Positions 7,471 to 14,161 of a stretch of 16,972 nt of DNA are shown here, piece by piece (position 1 is the first letter of the stretch; the number at the start of each line of letters is the position of its first letter). This DNA is from Oscillospiraceae bacterium (GTDB taxonomy: Bacteria; Bacillota; Clostridia; Oscillospirales; Oscillospiraceae): contig JAFOJR010000174.1 in the NCBI GenBank assembly GCA_017420125.1, positions 1 to 16,972 of the forward strand, read 5' to 3'. The translations under genes and the position numbers were made by a program. A model generated the notes under the pieces. The model did not search any database and was not told where the DNA came from. It saw nothing but the letters and a program-made list of their open reading frames with translations.

Positions 7471-7899
7471 TCATAGCATCTCTTCCGTTTCAAACAGATC
7501 TGTGCCATCCAGGGGGAATACTTCCGCCACAGGTTCCGCGCTTTCCGCCGGAGCAGCTTCCGGGGCGGGCTCCGCTGCCAAAACGGGGGAAACGGAAGAA
7601 ATTTCCGGCGCGTCCGGCACCCCGTCTGAAAAAGCGGAAATTGGCTCCGAGGGCTCCAACGGAGAAAGAGAGGCCGCAGAGGGGCGGACAACCGGCGAAG
7701 GGGCAGAGAAGGGCGGTTTGCTGCTTGTCGGCCTGCTGCCTGACATGGTTTTTCCGCAGGGGGAAGCGGCGGGCGGGGCTGTGCGGAGATGTCTGCGGCG
7801 AATGGAAGCAGACAGAATGACGGTCAGCGCAATGGACAGCAGGACCGCGCCCAGAAAAATCAGAACAATGGGCCAGACGGACAGGAAAATGGAAGTCAT
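7471..7899 (-). CDS. small single-pass membrane protein with Pro/Ala/Ser-rich tail, unknown function
   Basis: I do not recognise this 142-residue protein. Residues 4-32 form one strong hydrophobic helix (SIFLSVWPIVLIFLGAVLL onward), followed by RRR, so the bulk of the protein is probably cytosolic (positive-inside rule). The remaining ~105 residues are Pro-, Ala-, Ser- and Glu-rich, low in complexity and acidic towards the end (GTDLFETEEML), which suggests an unstructured tail. The ATG at 7899 has a good AGGAG site 6 bases away, and there is no overlap with neighbours. It sits between the ftsH terminator and the rpsO promoter, so it is probably its own unit; a TATACT box near 7950 could be its -10, but no good -35 was seen. 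The coding call rests on the ribosome binding site and the clear membrane anchor. Confidence 0.72.
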   Translation of the reverse strand: MTSIFLSVWPIVLIFLGAVLLSIALTVILSASIRRRHLRTAPPAASPCGKTMSGSRPTSSKPPFSAPSPVVRPSAASLSPLEPSEPISAFSDGVPDAPEISSVSPVLAAEPAPEAAPAESAEPVAEVFPLDGTDLFETEEML

Positions 7900-8010
7900 A
7901 ATACGCTCCTTTCAAATGAAAGCATCCAGACAGGACGAATTCTGCTTCCAGTATATGCAAAGAGAGTGAAAAAAATCAGAAAAATCTTTCCTTGCGGCCG
8001 AAACATCCGG

Positions 8011-8046
8011 ACAAAACAAGGGCTTTCGCAGCCGCGAAAGCCCTTG
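8011..8046 (-). terminator. intrinsic terminator of ftsH
   Basis: A perfect 13-bp stem (CAAGGGCTTTCGC and its complement, 8017-8029 with 8034-8046) with a 4-nt loop, followed on the minus strand by TTTTGT. It starts 34 bp after the ftsH stop codon. The A/T edges make it usable in both directions, but no gene approaches from the left on the plus strand. Confidence 0.9.
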
Positions 8047-8080
8047 CAAAAAGAGGACAATTTCTTTGAACCGGAAAAGC

Positions 8081-10246
8081 TCAGACAGGGAAGGAAGAAT
8101 CCGGGCCCTCAAGTTCCGATGGTTCGTCATTCTCCCGGACATCGTCGGAGTCGAGATTCACCAGAGGAGGGACAGCGTCCGGTTCGTCATTCTCCCGGAT
8201 ATCGTCGGAGTCGAGATTCGCCAGAGGGGGGACAGCGTCCGGTTCGTCGTTCTCCCGGATATCGTCAGAGTCGAGATTCGCCAGAGGGGGGACAGCGTCC
8301 CCTTCGTCTTCCCCAACAAGGGCGGAGGAAACAGGTTCATTGGCAGAGGCGGAAGGAGCGGGGGCGGTATCCGCCAATTCCGGGTCCCGGCCTTCCAGAA
8401 TGGCCATCATTTCCTGCCCGGTGATGGTTTCTTTTTTCAGCAGGTAGGAGGCCACCCGATCCAGCATTTCCCGGTTTTCCTGCAGGATGGCAATGGCATC
8501 CTGATGACATTGCGCAATGATGCGCATCACAGCCTGGTCCACAGCGGCGAACGTCTCCTGGGCGCAATTCAGTGTGGCGGTGCCTTCCAGGAACTGGCTT
8601 TGGACGGTGCCCAGAGCCACCATGCCGAATTCGTCACTCATGCCGTACTGGGTGATCAGCTTGCGGGCAATATCTGTCGCCCGCTCGATATCATTGGCGG
8701 CGCCTGTGGTTTGTGTTTGAAACACCACCTGCTCTGCCGCCCGGCCGGCCAGAAGCGTCCGAATTTCTGTCAGCAGATCGTCTTTGGACATAAGGAATTT
8801 TTCCTCTTCCGGAAGCTGCATGGTATAGCCCAGCGCACCCTGCGTGTGAGGAACGATGGTGATTTTCTGCACCGGCTGCGCATGTTTTTGCTTTGCGGCC
8901 ACCATTGCATGACCCACCTCATGGAAGGCGATGATTTTCTTTTCCTTTTCGGTTAAAACGGTTCCCTTCTTTTCCGTGCCGGCAATGACAACTTCGAAGG
9001 AAACCAGCAGGTCTTCCTGATTGACCGCATACCGGCCCATACGCACGGCGCGCAGCGCGGCTTCATTGACCAGATTGGCAAGATCCGCGCCCACCGCACC
9101 GGCTGTTGCCTGGGCGATCCGGTTTAAGTCCACGTCCTCCGCCAGACGGATGCTGCGTGTATGCACCTGGAGCGTGGCCAGACGGCCGGCCAGATTGGGG
9201 CGGTCAACGGTAATGCGCCGGTCAAACCGGCCCGGGCGCAGAAGCGCTTTATCCAGAACTTCCGGGCGGTTGGTTGCCGCCAGAACGATGACGCCTTTGG
9301 TGGGGTCAAACCCGTCCAGTTCAGCCAGAAGCTGATTTAAGGTTTGTTCCCGCTCATCATTTCCGCCAAAGCGGGAAGCGTCACGGCTTTTGCCGATGGT
9401 ATCGATTTCGTCGATGAAGATGATACAGGGCGCCATTTTTGCCGCCTGCTGGAACAAGTCCCGCACCCGGGATGCCCCAACGCCCACAAACATCTCCACA
9501 AAATCAGACCCGGAGATGGAAAAGAAAGGAACATTCGCTTCTCCCGCTACGGCTCTGGCCAAAAGGGTTTTGCCGGTGCCGGGGGAACCCACCAGAAGGG
9601 CGCCCTTTGGGAGCTTTGCCCCGATGGCGGTGTACTTTTGCGGGTTATGGAGAAAATCGATGATTTCCTCCAAGGATTCTTTGGCTTCGTCCTGGCCTGC
9701 CACATCTGCAAAAGTAACGCCGGTTTTCTTCTCTACATAAACTTTGGCGTTTGCCTTGCCCACGCCGCCCAGGCCGCCGCCCATTCTGCTGCCCATATTG
9801 CGGAACAGCAGAGACAGCAGACCGAACATGAGGACCATGGGAAGAATCCAGGTGAGCAGAAAACTCACAATGGGGGAAATGGTCTGTGGAATTTCCTGGG
9901 TGTAAGCCACATCGTGCTCCCGCAATACGTTTACCAGATCAGGATAATCCACCAGACCGGTGTACAGCGTACGGGAAGAGCGAAGCGCGCTCTGCGGAGA
10001 ACTCGTGTCCACTTTTTCCTTGATGATGTAGGAATCCTCACCCCTGGTTACGGAAGCCACTTTGTCATTTTCCACCAGAGTCAGAAATTCAGTAAATGAG
10101 ATTTCCTCTGTGTTGGCTGTGCGCAGCAGAGAAAAAATGTAGTTCAGAGACAACGTAAGCACCAAAGCCCAGATGACGATGGTGACAATACGGGGGAAAT
10201 TCTTCTTTTCATTGTTTTTGTTGCCTCTGTTCGGTTTTAAATCCAT
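8081..10246 (-). CDS. ftsH: ATP-dependent zinc metalloprotease FtsH with repeat-bearing C-terminal tail
   Basis: FtsH is a hexameric AAA+ protease of the inner membrane that extracts and degrades membrane and short-lived cytosolic proteins. The 721 residues contain two membrane helices (about 18-40 and 126-148) with an extracytosolic domain between them. The AAA module shows Walker A GSPGTGKT (220-227), pore-loop FVGVGASR, Walker B IIFIDE (275-280) and the second region of homology (NRPEVLDKALLRPGRFDR). The peptidase site is His442-Glu-Val-Gly-His446: HEVGH where HEAGH is usual. The start ATG at 10246 has AGGGAGG 7 bases away; an in-frame ATG 13 codons earlier lacks such a site. The last ~100 residues are an acidic, Pro-rich extension holding three copies of a 20-residue repeat. 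It has its own promoter and terminator, so it is monocistronic. Confidence 0.97.
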   Translation of the reverse strand: MDLKPNRGNKNNEKKNFPRIVTIVIWALVLTLSLNYIFSLLRTANTEEISFTEFLTLVENDKVASVTRGEDSYIIKEKVDTSSPQSALRSSRTLYTGLVDYPDLVNVLREHDVAYTQEIPQTISPIVSFLLTWILPMVLMFGLLSLLFRNMGSRMGGGLGGVGKANAKVYVEKKTGVTFADVAGQDEAKESLEEIIDFLHNPQKYTAIGAKLPKGALLVGSPGTGKTLLARAVAGEANVPFFSISGSDFVEMFVGVGASRVRDLFQQAAKMAPCIIFIDEIDTIGKSRDASRFGGNDEREQTLNQLLAELDGFDPTKGVIVLAATNRPEVLDKALLRPGRFDRRITVDRPNLAGRLATLQVHTRSIRLAEDVDLNRIAQATAGAVGADLANLVNEAALRAVRMGRYAVNQEDLLVSFEVVIAGTEKKGTVLTEKEKKIIAFHEVGHAMVAAKQKHAQPVQKITIVPHTQGALGYTMQLPEEEKFLMSKDDLLTEIRTLLAGRAAEQVVFQTQTTGAANDIERATDIARKLITQYGMSDEFGMVALGTVQSQFLEGTATLNCAQETFAAVDQAVMRIIAQCHQDAIAILQENREMLDRVASYLLKKETITGQEMMAILEGRDPELADTAPAPSASANEPVSSALVGEDEGDAVPPLANLDSDDIRENDEPDAVPPLANLDSDDIRENDEPDAVPPLVNLDSDDVRENDEPSELEGPDSSFPV
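8120..8299 (-). repeat. three in-frame 60-bp tandem repeats in the ftsH tail
   Basis: Three head-to-tail 60-bp units encode residues 650-669, 670-689 and 690-709 of FtsH. Each reads DAVPPL-x-NLDSDD-x-RENDEP, with only A/V and I/V changes between copies. The DNA copies differ by a few substitutions with no length change, so the period is exact. Such near-identical units suggest recent slippage or unequal crossover and possible copy-number variation between strains. Confidence 0.97.
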
Positions 10247-10272
10247 TGAAACGCCTCCCTTGATCCGGAATG

Positions 10273-10308
10273 CTATCATAAACAAGGTGCGCGACTGTTC
10301 TATGATAG
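10273..10308 (-). other. inverted repeat in the ftsH leader
   Basis: CTATCATA (10273-10280) and TATGATAG (10301-10308) are perfect 8-base inverted copies around a 20-base interval. They lie in the predicted ftsH leader, with the nearer arm about 13 bp upstream of the Shine-Dalgarno sequence. It may be an RNA hairpin near the ribosome site or a protein-binding operator. It is not a CIRCE or CtsR-type site by sequence. Confidence 0.4.
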
Positions 10309-10366
10309 GGATTGCCCGGCACGAAATCTTCCGTCGATTTCATGCATTTTTCTTTTCTGGTTGTAT

Positions 10367-10395
10367 AGTATAGCATAGTTTGTGATTTAGTACAA
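10367..10395 (-). promoter_or_regulatory. predicted promoter for ftsH
   Basis: On the minus strand the -10 box is TATACT (10367-10372, five of six consensus bases) and a weaker -35, TTGTAC (10390-10395), sits exactly 17 bp upstream. The predicted start near 10360 gives a leader of about 114 nt that contains the inverted repeat at 10273-10308. Confidence 0.6.
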
Positions 10396-10506
10396 CAAAG
10401 CGGAAAACCTCTTCTGTGAACTTTCTGTAAAAAGAAAATTTGGAGGAGAAAAGAGAAGAAGATGGGGAAAAATCGCAAAATAAGGATACCGAACCCGGCA
10501 TACTTA

Positions 10507-10515
10507 TGGTATAAT
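10507..10515 (+). promoter_or_regulatory. upstream extended -10 element for rlmB
   Basis: TGGTATAAT gives a perfect -10 box (10510-10515) with TG one base upstream. No good -35 was found at 16-18 bp, which an extended -10 can tolerate. It precedes the second rlmB promoter by 69 bp and would give a longer leader. Confidence 0.42.
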
Positions 10516-10556
10516 AGCTCATGATCGGAAAAGAACAGGATGATTTACGCCTCAAT

Positions 10557-10584
10557 TTGGCATTTTTGGCATTTGTGGTATAAT
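10557..10584 (+). promoter_or_regulatory. promoter for the rlmB operon
   Basis: A -35 box TTGGCA (10557-10562, five of six consensus) lies 16 bp upstream of a perfect TATAAT (10579-10584) that is also an extended -10 (TGG before it). The predicted start site is about 10591, only about 20 nt before the GTG start codon of rlmB, so the leader is very short. Confidence 0.72.
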
Positions 10585-10611
10585 AAATGGAAGCTGGCAG
10601 GAGGACAGAAC

Positions 10612-11394
10612 GTGGAGAGAAAACAAATAGATCCGGAAGAGCGGGAGGGCCAGATAGAGGGCCGCAACGCCGTAATGGAGGCCATCCGCGCCGGCTGGAC
10701 GTTGGATAAAGTATACATTGCAAAGGGTGACACGGATAAGGGCCTGGCGCGATTGGCCGCCGCCGCGCGGGCAGCAGGCGCCGTGGTGGTGGAGACGGAC
10801 CGGCGAAAGCTGGATACTCTCAGCCTGACCAAGTCCCACCAGGGTATTATTGCAATGGCCGCCGCCGCTCCATATTATAGGGTGAAAGATTTGCTGAAGC
10901 GGGCGGAAGAGAAGGGGGAGCCCCCGCTGCTTGTGGCGTGCGACGGGATCGAAGACCCCCAAAATCTGGGTGCCATCATCCGAACGGCTGAAGCGGCGGG
11001 CGCCCATGGCGTGATTATCCCAAAACGCCGCAGTGTGGGACTGACAGCCACTGTGGGAAAAGCTTCTGCCGGTGCAATGATGCACCTGCCGGTGGCGCGG
11101 GTGTCCAATCTAACAGCGGCCCTGCGGGAATTGAAAAAAGAAGGTCTCTGGGTATACGGGACCGCGGCGGACAGCCCCCTGTCGCTGTATCAGGTGGATT
11201 GGAACGGCCCGGCGGTCCTGGTCATCGGCTCGGAAGGAAAAGGGATGAGTCGTCTGGTGGGAGAAACCTGTGATCAGACAGTGCACATTCCCATGAAAGG
11301 CGCAGTGTCTTCTCTTAACGCATCTGCCGCAGCCGCGGTTTTATTGTATGAAGTTGTGCGGCAGCGGGGAAAATCGAACATGCAAGCAGAGTGA
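10612..11394 (+). CDS. rlmB: 23S rRNA 2'-O-methyltransferase, RlmB/TrmH family (SPOUT)
   Basis: Predicted to methylate the 2'-hydroxyl of a guanosine in the 23S rRNA peptidyl-transferase region (G2251 in E. coli) using S-adenosylmethionine. The 260 residues contain an N-terminal L30e-like RNA-binding part (QIEGRNAVMEAI at about 14-25) and a SPOUT catalytic domain. The three family motifs are complete: NLGAIIRTA (118-126), IGSEGKGM (205-212) and SSLNASAAAAVLLYE (233-247). They form the knotted SAM-binding site. I chose the GTG at 10612: it has a perfect GGAGG at 10600-10604 with 7-base spacing, whereas an in-frame ATG at 10540 lies upstream of the main promoter and would add an unrelated Trp-rich leader. 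Other TrmH paralogues act on tRNA or other rRNA sites, so target assignment is probable rather than certain. Confidence 0.9.
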   Translation: MERKQIDPEEREGQIEGRNAVMEAIRAGWTLDKVYIAKGDTDKGLARLAAAARAAGAVVVETDRRKLDTLSLTKSHQGIIAMAAAAPYYRVKDLLKRAEEKGEPPLLVACDGIEDPQNLGAIIRTAEAAGAHGVIIPKRRSVGLTATVGKASAGAMMHLPVARVSNLTAALRELKKEGLWVYGTAADSPLSLYQVDWNGPAVLVIGSEGKGMSRLVGETCDQTVHIPMKGAVSSLNASAAAAVLLYEVVRQRGKSNMQAE

Positions 11395-11461
11395 TTTTTC
11401 TGACAGCACTGCGTCGAAGGAAAAGCAAAGACAAGCATCATGGAGATAGAGGATAAGAAAT

Positions 11462-14137
11462 ATGGAACATGAATTTGATCGTCCAGCTGAAGTTGAAGAG
11501 CTGGAACAGAAGAAAACAGATTCTGTGGAAGAGGAGAAAACAACCGCCAGCGAGAAAAAGGCAGAATCACAGCGCGCGGCGGAAATCGGATATGGCTGGG
11601 GGCCGGATTTGCTGCCCTTGCCGCCTGCGCCGCTTCCAAAGGACATTCAGGCAGACAAAGAGCGGGAGGCGTTGAAACAGGAATTTTCCGGCCGCCGTTC
11701 GTCCAAAAGACCGAAACAGAAAACCCAGCAGGGCGGACAGGAGAGGGCGGCAGACGATTCCGGGGCGCAGCGCCTGCAGCCTGCGCCTTTGCCCGGCGAG
11801 CTGAAATCTCCGCTGGATCCTGCGGAAGAAGCCCGGATGAATGAGCTGATTTATGCACTGTTCGCCCAAAAGGATTCGTCTGCCCCTGCGGAATCTGCCC
11901 CTGCGGAAAAGGAAGACGCTCAACCGAAGCAGGAAGAGGCGCCCGCGGCGACAAAAGCCGAACCGCCAGAGGAAACGGCGCGCGAGGAAGCAGATGCGGC
12001 GCCAAAAGCGGAAAAATCCCGGAAAAAGAAACGGGCGGAGGAAAACCAGCCGGAAAAGAAGAAAAAGCAGCGCCCGAAAGTCCAGTGGGCAGAAGAGGAA
12101 GAAGATGACCACCTGTTGCGCCGGCTGCGGCAGCAATGGAACGAAGTGGAGGCATCCAGCGGCTCAGAGGGACAATCCGGAAAGCAAAAAGTTCAGGTCA
12201 TCTGGGACCATCTGATGGATCAGGCAGATGAATATGCACAGACGATGTATGAAGAAGAACAGCAGGAGTCTGCGGAAAAGCAGCCCCACTGGGCGGATCA
12301 GTACCGAAACGTGCAGATCTTTGATCAGGAAGCATCCCCCGGGCAGAAGGAGCAGAAAGCAGAACAATATGAAGATCCGTGGGGCGAGGAAGAGGAGGAT
12401 TGGGATGACGATGACCGTCCTCTGCCCCAAAAGAAGCATAAAAGACGGCGTTGGTTCCGCCTGCATGAAGAACCAAACGAAGAGGAACCGGATTTTGAAT
12501 ATACGCCGGGTGAAGTGGCCAACTTCTATCGCAAGCGTTTGGGGAAACTGCGCATGCGGGCAGTCGTCACAGGCATTTTTGCCTTCCTGCTGTGCTATAC
12601 CGCATTGGCGCAGCAGTATGGATGGCCGTTTCCCTTTGCAGGGCAAGGCGGGCTGACCTATTTCATCGGCGCATCTTTGCTGTTCCTTTGTTTGGCCGCC
12701 CTGTTTGGCTTTGAAGTGATTCGGGACGGAATCAAAGGACTGTTTACGGCAAAAGCAGATATTGAACTTCTGGTTGCAGTTTCGGTGATTGCCAGCGCGC
12801 TGGACGCCTTTACCATGCTGGCGTTCAAATTCCGCACGGCGACCATGCCGTTTTGCGCAGTGTCGGGCGTTTCCCTGTTTTTTGCAATGTGGAGCCGGTA
12901 TTCGAAAATCAAAAGCAAGCGAATGGCCTATCGTGTGGCGTCTTTATCCAGCCCCAGTCTGGTCACGAGAAATACGGAAAAATGGGAAAACGGGAAATGC
13001 TTTACGAAGCATCTGGGCTCTGTCCGCGGTTTCGTAACGCAGGTGGAATCGGCCGATGGCATCGAGCGGCTGTATCGGCCGCTGGCGCCGCTGCTGTTTC
13101 TGGCTGCCCTGCTCTTCGGACTGCTTGTGGCAGTTGGGAAATCGGAGCCGAAACTGTTTATCTGGAGCGTTTCCGCCATGGCGGCGGCTTCCGCTTCCTT
13201 TTCCGCCTGTTTTGGCTATTCCATGCCATATGCAAGACTGACCCGCCGCCTGATGGGCCGAGGTGCGGCACTGGCCGGCTGGCCGGGCGTTTCTTCCATC
13301 GGCGGACAAAACGGAATTGCGTTAAGCGACCGGGACCTGTTTCCCACCGGGATGGTGGAAGTGACGGAGATGAATGTGGTGGGCTCTCACACAGAAGACA
13401 CCGTCATCACCTGCACAGCCAGCGTGCTGATGGAATCCGGCTGCGGGCTGGACAAAACATTTCATGAACTGCTTCGCCGGCGCGGGATGATTTTCCGGCG
13501 GCCGGAGGGGCTGAGCCAGTATGAAGCCGGCGGATTTTCCGGCGCTGTGCAGGGAAGATCGGTTTTGGTGGGAAGCAAGGCATTGATGCAGGAGTTCGGC
13601 ATTCCCATCAATCAGCAGGAACTGCCCCAATACGCGGTGTTTTGCGCCATTGACGGTCATTTGGCAGGGATTTTCACTCTGAAATATCGCATCAGCAGAG
13701 GGGTGAAACGCGGGCTGAGTCAGCTTCTGCGAAACCGGCTGTCTCCCGTGATTGCCACCAGAGACTTTTATGTGACGCCGCAGATGCTCAGCCGTCGGGC
13801 AAAAGTGAAAGCAGCAGATTTTTCCTATCCGGGCATGGAAGAGCGGATGGCTCTTTCGGATCCCAAACAGGATTATGAACTGCCCATTGTGGCGGTTCTG
13901 GTCCGGGAAGGACTGACCCCCTTCGCAGAAGCGATCGTGGGCGGGCGCCGCCTGCGGCGGGCTGTGCGCGCCGGAGCGGTGATTGCAGCCATCAACTCTG
14001 TTTTGGGCCTGCTGTTCGCGTTCTATCTCACATATGTTCACGCGTTTGCCTCCATCACGGTACTGAATTTGCTGATTTTTATGGCGATGTGGCTGGTGCC
14101 GGCTGTGCTGGTGGCAAGAGGGGCAAACCGCTATTGA
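11462..14137 (+). CDS. degenerate heavy-metal P-type ATPase-like membrane protein with long charged N-terminus
   Basis: An 891-residue membrane protein I read as a catalytically inactive relative of P1B (CPx) ATPases. Residues 1-~355 are extremely charged (Glu/Lys/Gln/Pro-rich, with KKKRAEE and EEEEDWDDDD runs) and probably disordered; no CxxC metal-binding domain is present. Then come four membrane helices (about 365-382, 398-420, 434-455, 462-480), a short loop where the actuator domain should be (481-540, no TGE), two helices (from 541 and about 565), a P/N-like region and two C-terminal helices (about 838-885). Homology landmarks are FGYSMP (CPC position is Phe580-Ser-Ala582), VLVGSKALMQEFGI (701-714), DGHLAGIFTL (731-740), and ATRD (765-768) for TGD. 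The DKTGT position reads SDRDLFPTG (622-630), and GDGxND is absent. Start: AGAGGA 8 bases before the ATG. It sits between rlmB and a cysteine desulfurase. Function unknown. Confidence 0.83.
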   Translation: MEHEFDRPAEVEELEQKKTDSVEEEKTTASEKKAESQRAAEIGYGWGPDLLPLPPAPLPKDIQADKEREALKQEFSGRRSSKRPKQKTQQGGQERAADDSGAQRLQPAPLPGELKSPLDPAEEARMNELIYALFAQKDSSAPAESAPAEKEDAQPKQEEAPAATKAEPPEETAREEADAAPKAEKSRKKKRAEENQPEKKKKQRPKVQWAEEEEDDHLLRRLRQQWNEVEASSGSEGQSGKQKVQVIWDHLMDQADEYAQTMYEEEQQESAEKQPHWADQYRNVQIFDQEASPGQKEQKAEQYEDPWGEEEEDWDDDDRPLPQKKHKRRRWFRLHEEPNEEEPDFEYTPGEVANFYRKRLGKLRMRAVVTGIFAFLLCYTALAQQYGWPFPFAGQGGLTYFIGASLLFLCLAALFGFEVIRDGIKGLFTAKADIELLVAVSVIASALDAFTMLAFKFRTATMPFCAVSGVSLFFAMWSRYSKIKSKRMAYRVASLSSPSLVTRNTEKWENGKCFTKHLGSVRGFVTQVESADGIERLYRPLAPLLFLAALLFGLLVAVGKSEPKLFIWSVSAMAAASASFSACFGYSMPYARLTRRLMGRGAALAGWPGVSSIGGQNGIALSDRDLFPTGMVEVTEMNVVGSHTEDTVITCTASVLMESGCGLDKTFHELLRRRGMIFRRPEGLSQYEAGGFSGAVQGRSVLVGSKALMQEFGIPINQQELPQYAVFCAIDGHLAGIFTLKYRISRGVKRGLSQLLRNRLSPVIATRDFYVTPQMLSRRAKVKAADFSYPGMEERMALSDPKQDYELPIVAVLVREGLTPFAEAIVGGRRLRRAVRAGAVIAAINSVLGLLFAFYLTYVHAFASITVLNLLIFMAMWLVPAVLVARGANRY

Positions 14138-14161
14138 TCAAATGAAGCAGGAGTGAAATAA

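Larger units (their letters stand above)
10247..10611. other. divergent intergenic region between ftsH and rlmB
   Basis: This 365-bp spacer is where the window switches from all-minus to all-plus genes. It holds the ftsH leader and promoter on the left and two extended -10 elements for rlmB on the right. The middle (about 10400-10490) is purine-rich on the plus strand with no clear feature. A 44-codon minus-strand reading frame (10209-10343) overlaps the ftsH start but has no clear ribosome binding site. No DnaA-box cluster, tRNA or transposon trace was seen. Confidence 0.7.

Noticed and set aside
8120..8299. CRISPR array
   Set aside because: The repeats are directly adjacent, 60 bp each, have no spacers and lie in frame within ftsH.
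10247..10611. Replication origin at the strand switch
   Set aside because: No DnaA-box cluster, no A/T-rich unwinding block and no dnaA/dnaN neighbours; the layout is fully explained by divergent promoters.
11274..12155. Long minus-strand open frame opposite rlmB and the charged N-terminal region
   Set aside because: It spans the end of rlmB and a spacer, has a low-complexity Pro/Ala/Ser-rich product mirroring the Glu/Lys/Ala codons on the other strand, and no ribosome site.
11462..14137. Working copper or cadmium efflux ATPase
   Set aside because: The phosphorylated Asp motif, CPC, TGE and GDGxND are all absent, so ATP-driven metal transport is not supported.
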